Source: Actinomadura physcomitrii
GTDB taxonomy: Bacteria; Actinomycetota; Actinomycetes; Streptosporangiales; Streptosporangiaceae
Length of the DNA: 32,850 nucleotides
Direction of reading: 5' to 3'
Assembly (NCBI RefSeq): GCF_008923205.2
Contig: NZ_WBMS02000070.1
Coordinates: 1 to 32,850 of the forward strand
Made by a program: the position numbers and the translations under genes. The notes beneath the pieces are model-generated. The model saw only the letters and a program-made list of their open reading frames with translations. It made no database searches and was not told where the DNA came from. Shown here piece after piece: positions 6,447 to 14,800 of the stretch (within the stretch, counting starts at the first letter, position 1; each line of letters begins with the position of its first letter).

Positions 6447-7990
6447 CCGGTATCACCGACGAGTTGAAGCTGTATCTGCGTGCGCGCGTGCCGGTGATCG
6501 TCCTGGTGACCGTGGAAGAACGGCGCGCGCTCGAGGTTCTCGATCGGGTACGGCGGGAACGCGATGCCAACGCCGCGTCCGACCTGATCACCTGGGACAT
6601 CGCGCAGGGCCTGCGATCGCACTCCGGCCGGCAGCTCCCTGCGGCGGCCACACCGGATATGGCGCTCGACAAGATAGCCGAACTGACGCTCAAGCACCGG
6701 GATCGCAAGGACCTGTACGTGCTCATGGACTTCCACGAGTTCTGGCACAAGCATCCCCAGGTCAAGCGGAGGCTCCGCAATCTCGCACACAGCCTGGTGA
6801 ACACCTACTCGTCCCTCGTCGTCACGACGCAGTCGGCCGACGTCCCCGCTGAACTGGGGGACGACGTCGTGGTCCTCGACATGCCGCTGCCGGACCTTCC
6901 CGCATTGCGCAACGACCTCGACACGCTCATCCGCCAGACCGGTGTGATCTGCGAGCTTCCGGTCCACGGGCGGGTCCGGCTGGCGCAGGCCGCGCTGGGT
7001 TTGACCGCGGCTCAGGCACGCCGTGCCTTCTCCAAGGCCATCGTCCGCGACAAAGTTCTCGACGAGCAGGACATTCCGGCCGTCCTGGAAGAGAAGAAGG
7101 CTGTGATCCGTGCCTCCCAAGCGCTGGAGTTCTACAGCGCGGAAGAGACGCTCGACGATGTCGGCGGGCTCGAACTGCTCAAAGAATGGCTCACCCTCCG
7201 TGAACGGGCGTTCGGGGAAGAGGCCGCTCGCTTCGGCTTGCCCGCGCCGAAGGGCATGGCCCTGATCGGCATCCCGGGTACCGGTAAGAGTCTCACCGCC
7301 AAGATGATCAGTGGGCTCTGGCGGCTGCCGCTGCTGCGACTCGATGTAGGTGCCCTCTTCGGCTCGCTGGTGGGCGAGTCGGAAGAGCGGCTGCGCCTCG
7401 CTTTGAAAATCACCGAGGCGGTTTCACCTTGCGTCCTGTGGATCGACGAGATCGAGAAGTCGCTGGCAGGTGGCGGCCTGGACGGTGGCACCTCCCAACG
7501 TGTCTTCGGGACGATCCTCACCTGGATGCAGGAGAAGACGAAGCCGGTATTCGTCGTGGCCACGGCCAACGACGTCACCGCGCTGCCCCCGGAGACGCTG
7601 CGCCGCGGCCGCTTCGACGAGGTCTTCTTCCTGGATCTGCCCACGGACAGCGAGCGCCGGGAGATCCTCAGCGTCCATCTGCGTAAACGCAGAAGAAATC
7701 CCGGTGCATTCGACATCAGGCAGCTGGCCAGGTTGTCCGACGGCTACGTCGGCGCCGAGATCGAGCAGGCCATCATCGATGCCATGTACCGGGCCTTCGC
7801 GGACGGCCCGCGCGACATCACCACGGCTGACGTCGCCGCGTCGTTCGCACGTCTCGTGCCGCTGAGCAGATCCCAGAAAGAACGCATCGAGGATCTGCGC
7901 GCTTGGCTCCGCGAAGGCCGCGCGCAGTCGGCCTCCTTCGCGGAAGCCTCGCTGGCGGCAGAGAACCAGGTACGACTGGAACTGGCCTGA
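6443..7990 (+). CDS. AAA+ ATPase, Ycf46-like
   Basis: A 515-residue protein. Residues 1-240 form the Ycf46-type N-domain (DELKLYLRARVPVIVLVTVEE, also found in plastid Ycf46). The AAA+ module follows: Walker A GIPGTGKS (K282), Walker B VLWIDEIE (D335, E336), sensor-1 region VVATAND, LRRGRFDEVFFLDLP with arginine-finger residues, and a C-terminal lid with YVGAEIEQAI. It should form ATP-driven hexamers that remodel protein substrates. ATG 6443 has AGGAGAAG 5-12 nt upstream and overlaps the radical SAM stop. Cyanobacterial Ycf46 has been linked to photosynthesis control, which cannot apply here. With Hsp70 and a beta-propeller downstream, a chaperone-like function is plausible. Confidence 0.88.
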   Translation: MTGITDELKLYLRARVPVIVLVTVEERRALEVLDRVRRERDANAASDLITWDIAQGLRSHSGRQLPAAATPDMALDKIAELTLKHRDRKDLYVLMDFHEFWHKHPQVKRRLRNLAHSLVNTYSSLVVTTQSADVPAELGDDVVVLDMPLPDLPALRNDLDTLIRQTGVICELPVHGRVRLAQAALGLTAAQARRAFSKAIVRDKVLDEQDIPAVLEEKKAVIRASQALEFYSAEETLDDVGGLELLKEWLTLRERAFGEEAARFGLPAPKGMALIGIPGTGKSLTAKMISGLWRLPLLRLDVGALFGSLVGESEERLRLALKITEAVSPCVLWIDEIEKSLAGGGLDGGTSQRVFGTILTWMQEKTKPVFVVATANDVTALPPETLRRGRFDEVFFLDLPTDSERREILSVHLRKRRRNPGAFDIRQLARLSDGYVGAEIEQAIIDAMYRAFADGPRDITTADVAASFARLVPLSRSQKERIEDLRAWLREGRAQSASFAEASLAAENQVRLELA

Positions 7991-7994
7991 CAAG

Positions 7995-10802
7995 TTGGCC
8001 GGTGAGAAGAAGCGCGAGCGGTGGACCCTCCGGCTCGCCGAAGGCAATGGGCTACGAGCACGCTGGGCCATGCGCCGGCTGTTCCGAGCCGGGGCCAAGG
8101 GTGACCAATCCGCCCGCGAAGTCATAGCGTTGGTCGCTCACCGGCCTGAGCACCGGCAATATGGCGAGGCCAAGCAAGCCCTCGCTGCTTGGTGGGCCGA
8201 AACACGCGACCCCTGGTTGAGGCAGACGGTCATCGACACGGGCGCGATCGCACCGGAAGGTCTTCCTCGCCTGCTCAGTGCCGCACTGAACCGGCAACTG
8301 ACGAGCTGTTTCACATCAGCGGACACTGTGTACGCGGTGCAACTGATCAGTGACAGCGATCCGCACGTTCGCGCCAGTACCGTTCACTTGCTCGGCACTG
8401 TCGACGGGTTGCTTCACAAGGAACTCTGGCGTGTCGGATTCGAACACCCGGAACTCCGGGAAGCCCTCCTCGCCAACCCGGAGTTGCCCGCCGAAGCCGA
8501 ATACAAGGCCCTATGGTTCGAATATCTCAACACACTGGACCCTGACCTTCACAGTGCTCTCCGCCGCTGGCCGCTCACCGACGACATCAAGCAGGCCATC
8601 GGCGCCCGCTGGGCCGCCACCCGGCGCCCAGAACTCCGCACCCTCGTCCAGGAGACGGAGGCGGTCGCATCCGAGAACCCCGCCCGCCTCCTTACACTCG
8701 CCCTGCTAGATAGGCTCGCGGAGAATTGGAGGACCGAGGAGGCGACCTTTGCCGATGCTTTATTGAATGACAGCGACCAAGAGGTCAAGGCGCATGCCAC
8801 CGCCTACTGCAGGAAAGCGGATGGCGAGATGCTGGCCGCTCTCTGGGGGGTCGAACGCGGTTCGGGCTCGCCGCTCCGAGCGCTCCTCCTCCAGAACCCC
8901 GCTCCGCCGCCGCACAGAAAGCTGAACTCCCTATGGGCCACCTGGATAAAACGGCCGTCAGACGAGTTGTGGGAGGTGCTGGCTGGATGGGGGCGCCCTG
9001 CGGCAAGCGGGAAATACGAACCGCTCAGTGTCGTCGCAATCGGAACAGACCCGATACTCTTCCAACAGGAAGGATATCGCCGAGCACTGATCGAGGCTCT
9101 GGCGATGCGCGAGCATCCGATCAGCGAAATCGCGGTCGGCAAGTTCCATGCATTGCGTGACCAAACGCTCGTTGACATGGTGTGCGAGGCGGCTCAGAGC
9201 AACGCCGACCTGGTTCCTTTCTGCAAAGAGCATCGGCTCGCTCCGAAGGACCCGGTCAAGCGCGTCGTGTTCTTCCTGCTCACCGGGCAGCCGGAGCAGC
9301 ACCACGGCATGGATCCCGACGGGAGCCTGCTGTCGCTGGCCTACGCCTCGGTGTCCCAAGAGGACCGCATCAGGGTCCGGCAGGCCATGCTCGCTGCCGG
9401 AGAGCTCGACCTTGTCCGCGTCATCGTGGGCGACGACCGGCGGGCGCAGATCCAGAACATGACGTCGGGCGAGATTCGCTACCTGGCCGAACAGCTCGCT
9501 CACCGGAAGGAATGGGCGAACCTCTGGACGCTCGTGCAGGATCTGCCCATCGGAGTCGGCATCAGGCTCATGCGCCTGTTCGAAGGTTGGGCGCCTCGTG
9601 ACGAGGACGGCCGAAGAGTCTACGAACTATTCCGCGAGGCGGACCCCGCCGAGATAGAGGCCGCCTACAAGCGTCTCGACAAGAACTGGCCCCTGGCCTT
9701 GCATCAGGCGACCATCCATTTCCATGGACGCGTCAATGACGTCTCGTTCGCCTCTGACGCGCCGCTCCTCGCTGTGGCGGGCGGCAAGCAGGTCGCTGGA
9801 GTGATCGACCTGAGTGCGGCCCGCCTCGTCGAGCGCTATGGCGGGTTCCGCTCGTCCGTCGGGCGGGTTCTGCACGTGGGGCGTGGCGCGGTGATCGCCG
9901 CAGAACGCACCAGCGGGCTCCGGCGCAGGTGCCGGATCGTCAGATGCGCCGAGGGTGACGTGCGGACCCTTTACGAGACCAAGGGCGGATCGGTCACATC
10001 ATTGGCCCTGACCAGCGATGACGGCGCGTTCGCGGCAGGCACTCGGTCAGGGCGCCTGGTGACGGCCGCCCCTCTCGGCGGCCCGGTCACGTCACAGCCC
10101 GTCACCGCCTTTGGCCTGCGGGAAGGCGACTGGCCCAGGTCGATCGCCGCCCACCGCAGGGCGGGACAGATCGCGGTCCTCGGCCGATGGCTGTGTCTCA
10201 CCGATCCGTCCTGGCTGTGGTCGGTCTTGGCAAGGGTCGACCGGGTGATCGCTCGTGCCGACTTCATCGCCGCCGGCACACTCGTCTGCGCCGAGCAATC
10301 CGGAACCATCAGGATCGTTCGCTTTAACGGCAGGCAACTCGGGCAAGCGACCGAGATGCGGGTGGACGGGCTCGGGGGGCTCGCGACGTCACCGGAGAGC
10401 GACAGGCTCGTCGTCGCGGACCTGAGCGGCGACCTGCATTTCTTCAAAAGCGAGACATTCGAGCCGGACGGAACCTATCGCACGGACGACGGCGAGAGGG
10501 CCACCGGCATCACCATCTCACCCAGCGGCGACTTCCTGGCCATGGGCCATGACGGCGGCCGCACCGACCTCTTCGACCTGCGCGTCTCCGAAGTACCGGA
10601 TATCTCGCTCAAACCCATGGTGAACCTCGTTCCCCGTCACCTCGGCATCGTCGACAGCGCACGCAAGTCCCATGAGGTGCATCCCGAAGTCAGGAAACTG
10701 CTGGAACTCCTGCACACGTGCTTGGAGTACAGATTCCGCTTCGACATCGAGATCGGCGACGCTGTGGCGCTGAGCGCCGGCGAATACGACATCAGTCTGT
10801 GA
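7995..10802 (+). CDS. Large helical-repeat plus WD40/beta-propeller protein
   Basis: A 935-residue cytosolic protein with no signal or membrane segment. Residues 1-570 are rich in helix-turn-helix units of HEAT/ARM appearance (for example SDSDPHVRASTVHLLGTV and NDSDQEVKAHATAYC). Residues 575-880 carry repeated beta-blades of WD40 type (VNDVSFASDAPLLAVAGG, VTSLALTSDDGAFAAGTRSG, ATGITISPSGDFLAMGHDGG). The tail reads YRFRFDIEIGD and ends in AGEYDISL. Both halves suit protein-protein scaffolding. The start is TTG 7995, 4 bp after the ATPase stop, with no clear ribosome site, so it relies on coupling. The first in-frame ATG near 8069 would lose conserved-looking helix. The Hsp70 gene follows after 10 bp. 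Confidence 0.75.
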   Translation: MAGEKKRERWTLRLAEGNGLRARWAMRRLFRAGAKGDQSAREVIALVAHRPEHRQYGEAKQALAAWWAETRDPWLRQTVIDTGAIAPEGLPRLLSAALNRQLTSCFTSADTVYAVQLISDSDPHVRASTVHLLGTVDGLLHKELWRVGFEHPELREALLANPELPAEAEYKALWFEYLNTLDPDLHSALRRWPLTDDIKQAIGARWAATRRPELRTLVQETEAVASENPARLLTLALLDRLAENWRTEEATFADALLNDSDQEVKAHATAYCRKADGEMLAALWGVERGSGSPLRALLLQNPAPPPHRKLNSLWATWIKRPSDELWEVLAGWGRPAASGKYEPLSVVAIGTDPILFQQEGYRRALIEALAMREHPISEIAVGKFHALRDQTLVDMVCEAAQSNADLVPFCKEHRLAPKDPVKRVVFFLLTGQPEQHHGMDPDGSLLSLAYASVSQEDRIRVRQAMLAAGELDLVRVIVGDDRRAQIQNMTSGEIRYLAEQLAHRKEWANLWTLVQDLPIGVGIRLMRLFEGWAPRDEDGRRVYELFREADPAEIEAAYKRLDKNWPLALHQATIHFHGRVNDVSFASDAPLLAVAGGKQVAGVIDLSAARLVERYGGFRSSVGRVLHVGRGAVIAAERTSGLRRRCRIVRCAEGDVRTLYETKGGSVTSLALTSDDGAFAAGTRSGRLVTAAPLGGPVTSQPVTAFGLREGDWPRSIAAHRRAGQIAVLGRWLCLTDPSWLWSVLARVDRVIARADFIAAGTLVCAEQSGTIRIVRFNGRQLGQATEMRVDGLGGLATSPESDRLVVADLSGDLHFFKSETFEPDGTYRTDDGERATGITISPSGDFLAMGHDGGRTDLFDLRVSEVPDISLKPMVNLVPRHLGIVDSARKSHEVHPEVRKLLELLHTCLEYRFRFDIEIGDAVALSAGEYDISL

Positions 10803-10812
10803 GGAGGAGACG

Positions 10813-12408
10813 ATGACCGAGCGGATCGGAATCGACTTCGGGACCGCCAACACCGTCGTCGCCGGTTGGAACCATGCCCTTGACCGGGGCGAACCAGTCC
10901 CCCTCGCGGGGATCGACCTGTCGCGCGAGGCGACTCGGGGGGTGGATCAGCGGGTCATCCCATCTAGGATCGCTTTCTCCGCCCGGGATGGGCGGAGGTG
11001 GATCGGCGGTCAGGTGACACCGGACATGCTGGATGATCCAGATGTCGAGATCTTCCAGTCGACCAAGAGCGCGGTCACCGGACGAGCCATCGACATCCCG
11101 CGGCGGCTGGGCGACCGGACGGTGGACGGCCGGCAGGCGGCCACACAGTTCCTCACAGACGTCATGGCCGCCGCGATTCTCGCCGTCGACTCCGACGACC
11201 TGGAAATCGTCGCGACGGCACCCGTCGAAGCGTTCGACACCTACCGCGACTGGCTGGTCCGGGAAGTCGGTGAGAATGCGGGCGGCGTGGCCCGGCTGCG
11301 CGTGGTGGACGAGGCGACCGCGGCGGCCGTCGGTTACAGCGCACGGCTCAGTCCGGGCGATGCCTTCCTCGTCTTCGACTTCGGCGCGGGAACATTGGAC
11401 ATCTCCGTCGTCAAGGTCATGGACCCTTCGACGGCGACCGCCGGGGCCTCCGTGCGGAGCATCGCCAAAGCGGGCCTGGATCTCGGCGGCGATCATATCG
11501 ACGGCCTGCTGGCCGAGTACGCCGCGGATGAGATGGGCGTCCCCTTGGGAGACACCGCCGCCTACAACCGCATCTTCCACCAACTGCTGCGCTCGGCTGA
11601 GAAAGCGAAGGTCGCGCTCACCCTCGATGACTCGGCGGTAATCGAGGCGGAGTCCTACCGCTTGGAGATCACCCGCTCCGACTTCGAACGCCTCCTGAAG
11701 GAAAAAGACTTCCTCGGGCGCGTCAACCGGGCTCTACGCAAGACACTGGACAAGGCCGCCGCGGCGGGGTTCCCCGCCGATGAGATCGTCAAGGTGTTCC
11801 TGGTGGGCGGGACGAGTCTGATCCCGGCGGTCCGGGACCTTCTCGCCCTGCAGTTCCCACCGGACGCGTTGTACATGGATCGCCCGCTGGAGGCCGTCGC
11901 GGCCGGTGCGGCGAGCATCGCGGGAGGCTATGAGCTCAGCGACCACATCCAGCACGACTACGCCATCCGCCACGTCAACAAGGACACGGGCGTCTACGAG
12001 TTCGAAACGCTGGTCGAGGCGGGAACGCAGTACCCGACGCCCGAGCCCGTCAAGCAGCTCACCATCAAGGCGATCCGGGACGGGCAGAAGCATCTCGGCA
12101 TCGCCGTGTACGAGCTGGCGCATGCCAGTTTCCGCGAGGCCGGCTCCGATCTGGAAATCGTTTTCGACGCCAACGGTGGAGCCCGGACGGTGGCCGTCAC
12201 GGCGCAGCGTCTTCAGGAACGCTCGCGCCTATGGCTGAACGAGGACAGCCCGACCTTTCTGGAGGCAGACCCCCCGGCCGAGGCGAACGTCGACCGATTC
12301 CGGCTCGACTTCCGGGTGGACGCGCAGAAACGTCTCACTGTCACCGCCTACGATCTGAAGCGCAACACGCTGATCCTCGACCAGCAGCCGGTCGTCCGGC
12401 TCTCCTGA
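10813..12408 (+). CDS. Hsp70/DnaK-like ATPase
   Basis: A 531-residue Hsp70-family protein with the strong ribosome site GGAGGAG. Nucleotide-binding motifs are phosphate-1 GIDFGTANT (6-14), connect-1 VVDEATAAAVGY (164-175), phosphate-2 VFDFGAGTLDISV (187-199), GLDLGGDHID (221-230), EKAKVALT (263-270) and adenosine VFLVGGTSLIPAV (328-340). Residues about 385-531 form a beta-type substrate domain, ending VVRLS. The C-terminal helical lid of DnaK is missing, so it belongs to the short Hsp70-like group. No dnaJ or grpE is nearby, although the DnaJ-type zinc microprotein lies 8.4 kb upstream. As last gene of the six-gene run, it suggests a substrate-folding or remodelling task together with the AAA+ protein. 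Confidence 0.88.
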   Translation: MTERIGIDFGTANTVVAGWNHALDRGEPVPLAGIDLSREATRGVDQRVIPSRIAFSARDGRRWIGGQVTPDMLDDPDVEIFQSTKSAVTGRAIDIPRRLGDRTVDGRQAATQFLTDVMAAAILAVDSDDLEIVATAPVEAFDTYRDWLVREVGENAGGVARLRVVDEATAAAVGYSARLSPGDAFLVFDFGAGTLDISVVKVMDPSTATAGASVRSIAKAGLDLGGDHIDGLLAEYAADEMGVPLGDTAAYNRIFHQLLRSAEKAKVALTLDDSAVIEAESYRLEITRSDFERLLKEKDFLGRVNRALRKTLDKAAAAGFPADEIVKVFLVGGTSLIPAVRDLLALQFPPDALYMDRPLEAVAAGAASIAGGYELSDHIQHDYAIRHVNKDTGVYEFETLVEAGTQYPTPEPVKQLTIKAIRDGQKHLGIAVYELAHASFREAGSDLEIVFDANGGARTVAVTAQRLQERSRLWLNEDSPTFLEADPPAEANVDRFRLDFRVDAQKRLTVTAYDLKRNTLILDQQPVVRLS

Positions 12409-12486
12409 CCGCATCTGCGCGCGCATGTGCCGCCGGAACAGGGCGCTGACCTCGGGATCACCGGACGTTCGTTGGTGCGGATGGTC

Positions 12487-12885
12487 CTACGTGGGCAGTG
12501 CGGGGAACACGACCACCGAGCCGTCCTTGTCGCGGGCGATCTCGATCGCCACGTCCGTCGCGCGGCCGTCGAGCGCGGCGCCGTCGCCCAGCTTGCGGAT
12601 CCTGTGCGCCTCGCGCATCAGGCGCTCGACCTCACCGGTCGTGAAGACGGGCCGCAGACCGGACGGGCGTGCCAGTTCCAGCGCCGACAGGCGCACGAGG
12701 ACACCGGCGATGCCCGACTCCAGATCGTCCAAGCGCTGCTGGTGGCTCTTGAGCCTGCGGGTGAAGTTCTCGAACGGGTTGCCGGGGTCGCTCTGGGCAA
12801 GCTCGACGGCCTGCAAAACCATGACCCGCCGCCCCAGCGCGATCGCCAGCGCGGCGAGTTCGAGGTGGGGGAAGCCGCGTGTCAT
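12487..12885 (-). CDS. Hypothetical helical protein, probably 5'-truncated
   Basis: The minus frame reads coherently from about 12864 to its stop at 12487. It has helices such as VMVLQAVELAQ, FTRRLKSHQQRLDDLESGIAGVLVRLSALELA and VERLMREAHRIRKL (quoted in parts), then a strand-rich end DGSVVVFPALPT. I do not recognise the family. ATG 12885 gives 132 residues but has no ribosome site. It touches the beheaded YjbR fragment on the other strand at 12883, so the original start was probably lost at that junction. It converges on the Hsp70 gene. Confidence 0.45.
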   Translation of the reverse strand: MTRGFPHLELAALAIALGRRVMVLQAVELAQSDPGNPFENFTRRLKSHQQRLDDLESGIAGVLVRLSALELARPSGLRPVFTTGEVERLMREAHRIRKLGDGAALDGRATDVAIEIARDKDGSVVVFPALPT

Positions 12886-13125
12886 CCGGACGTCCTGTAC
12901 GTCGGCGACGAGGCGGAGAAGCAGGCGTTGCTGCTCGGTGAGCCGGAACGCTTCTTCACCACACCCGCCTACGACGGGTTGCCGCTGGTCATGCTGCGGC
13001 TGGATGAAGTGGACCGCGACCGTCTGGAAGAGCTCATCACCGACGCCTGGCGCATGCGTGCGCCGGACACGCTCGCCGGCGACCTCGACGCCGCAGCCGA
13101 TCAACCCGGTACGGATCCGCGATGA
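12883..13125 (+). pseudogene. MmcQ/YjbR (DUF419) family fragment, 5'-truncated
   Basis: The frame encodes YVGDEAEKQALL, PERFFTTPAYDGLPLVMLRL and ELITDAWRMRAP, which are the C-terminal two thirds of a MmcQ/YjbR protein (CyaY-like fold, DNA-binding suggested for some members). The N-terminal third is missing. Upstream of about 12880 the same frame is only the antisense of the helical minus-strand gene and makes no sense. After RAPDTLA the tail drifts from the family, so the 3' end may be altered too. I read it as a remnant at a recombination junction. Confidence 0.7.
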
Positions 13126-13172
13126 TGGTGAGGGCCGCGTCGAGTTCGCGTGCCTCCTCCGGCTGGGCGGGC

Positions 13173-13277
13173 ACCGGCGGCGTCGAAGAGGTCCGCGCAG
13201 TAGGCGGCGGGCACGCCGAACAGCGTGTCCACGCGCTGCTCGGCGAGGCGCTTCAGGACGTAGTCGGCGACGGTCAT
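13173..13277 (-). pseudogene. Thiamine-diphosphate 2-keto-acid decarboxylase, N-terminal remnant
   Basis: From ATG 13277 (minus strand) the frame reads VADYVLKRLAEQRVDTLFGV and PAAYCADLFDAAG. This is the standard N-terminus of pyruvate/indolepyruvate decarboxylase-type enzymes (TPP_enzyme_N). Similarity stops after 35 residues and the frame ends at 13101 without further motifs; about 500 residues are missing. The ATG overlaps the stop of the upstream oxidoreductase (ATGA), so the two were once a coupled pair: oxidative deamination giving a 2-keto acid, then decarboxylation. The truncation lies next to the YjbR remnant. Confidence 0.72.
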
Positions 13278-14395
13278 ACGGGGTTGCACGGCGGCTCGCA
13301 GGGCGTGTCCGCGGGGGCCAGGCTGCGCTGCCTCAGCCACTCGCTGATCCGCGGATGCTGGATGAAGTTCTCCGGTATCGCCATCCGCGGCGCGAGACCG
13401 AAGTTCATGGCGACCGCCCTTACGAGCTTCTTGCATTCCGCCTTGTTCGGCTGCTCGTTGTCGGTGCAGTCGAAGTTTCCGCCGATGACGACGTGGTCGG
13501 TGCGCGGGAACATGTAGCCGTTCTGGCTGTAGAGGTACTGCAGGTCCGGTTGTGGCCGCAGCATCGCCAGGTCGCCGCGGATGGGGTGCATGGCCGCGTC
13601 GTTCCACAGCTTCTTCGCGCCGTAGCCGGTGCAGTTGACGATGACCTTCTGCGTCACCGTGCTGAACACGTCCGCTCGGTTGGCGAACTTGTGCTGCACG
13701 AATCGGACGCCGCGCCTGTTCAGGTCGTCCACCAGCCGTGCCAGGAAGGTCGGCGGTTCGACCAGCAGGGTCTGGTACAGGAACCCGCGGTTGTGGTGCC
13801 CGTGGAAGGGCATGCGCGGTAGATCCTGGCGAGGCGGGATCAATCCGGGTGCGATATGCAGGATCTTCTCGAAATTGCTCGAGACCTTCGAGGTGTAGTT
13901 GGGCCGCTCATGAACGCCGAAGTCCTGGCCGCCGGCCTTGAAGGTGTTGTACGAGGTGGTGAGGACGTCCTTGAGTTCGCCGTCCTTCCCGTGGTGCTCG
14001 ACCAATGACAGCGCCCATTGGCCGCCGGCCTTGTAGGACGTGGTCTTGGCGAACATGAGATTCGCGTAGATCGTGACGGTGAGGCCGAGGTCGAGCAGTC
14101 GCGCCGCCGCCGTCAGCCCCATGACGCCCGAGCCGAGCACCGCGGCCTCGGTCTCGTGCGACGCGGCGACGCGTGCCCGGACGAGGTCCTGCACCTTGGC
14201 GGCGCATCCCCAGCTCAGCGTGATGCCGGCGCCGCCGTGGCCGTAGTTGTGAACGACGAACCTGCCGGACGCCACCTCCGCCTCCAGGCGGTAGGAGCCG
14301 CAGCGGTACGGCCTGATGCCCGCGACGCAGGCGCCCGGCGCGTCGGCGTCGAAGGCGAAGTCCGGTGTCGGCAGATCGGCGTCCTCGGACGGCAT
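13274..14395 (-). CDS. FAD-dependent oxidoreductase, D-amino-acid-oxidase family with reordered motifs
   Basis: A 373-residue protein with start ATG 14395 and AGGAAGGAGAG upstream. The FAD Rossmann motif VLGSGVMGLTAAARLL is at 86-101, and the FAD-contact region RGDLAMLRP plus GYMFPRTDHVVIGGNFD lies near the C-terminus. Unusually, VVHNYGHGGAGITLSWG, which is the C-terminal signature of canonical D-amino-acid oxidases, lies at residues 47-63, before the Rossmann motif. This points to a circularly permuted relative. I recall similar long-N-terminal flavoproteins in bacteria, but not their substrates. No signal peptide is seen. The likely reaction is oxidation of an amine or amino acid to imine/keto acid with peroxide formation. 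It is coupled to the truncated decarboxylase. Confidence 0.8.
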   Translation of the reverse strand: MPSEDADLPTPDFAFDADAPGACVAGIRPYRCGSYRLEAEVASGRFVVHNYGHGGAGITLSWGCAAKVQDLVRARVAASHETEAAVLGSGVMGLTAAARLLDLGLTVTIYANLMFAKTTSYKAGGQWALSLVEHHGKDGELKDVLTTSYNTFKAGGQDFGVHERPNYTSKVSSNFEKILHIAPGLIPPRQDLPRMPFHGHHNRGFLYQTLLVEPPTFLARLVDDLNRRGVRFVQHKFANRADVFSTVTQKVIVNCTGYGAKKLWNDAAMHPIRGDLAMLRPQPDLQYLYSQNGYMFPRTDHVVIGGNFDCTDNEQPNKAECKKLVRAVAMNFGLAPRMAIPENFIQHPRISEWLRQRSLAPADTPCEPPCNPV

Positions 14396-14800
14396 CGCGG
14401 CTCTCCTTCCTGCGCTCCACCGGCAATCGCCGTTTGCCTGCCCTTCCGGTGCCGCCCCCAAAGCGGGTTTCCGCAGAACTTGACCTTGAGAAGGGACGAC
14501 CTGGACAGGGCCGCCCGGAAACGGGTGATCGGAGGACATGAGCGAGACGCGGCCCTTGGTTTGGTCTGCGATCGCTGCGCCGGTGCCGCGGGCCGTGGTC
14601 CGGGCTCGAAAAGATCGCGAGGACGCGCGAACTTCTGCTCGCCCTCCGGGCATCCTGACGCCCGCGGCGGGACGCGGGTTCGGGGAACGGCGGGTCGGAT
14701 TGATCACGCTCCGGGGCGCCAACTCCGCCGGGACGGGCCGCATCTCACCCGGCACAGCGCGACCACGGAGGCCGCGCACCGAGAACGGGAGCGGCGACCC
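14396..14800. other. 405-bp divergent intergenic region
   Basis: This region lies between the flavoprotein (minus) and the lipoprotein (plus) and must hold both promoters. TTGACC near 14479 could be a -35. A 92-codon plus frame (14538-14816) has a fair ribosome site (GGAGG), but its product is Arg/Pro/Ser-rich without any domain and it overlaps the lipoprotein start, so I do not call it a gene. Confidence 0.4.

Noticed and set aside
12427..13125. A 232-codon plus frame as one complete gene
   Set aside because: Only the last 80 codons look like a protein (YjbR); the first 150 are the antisense of the helical minus-strand frame.
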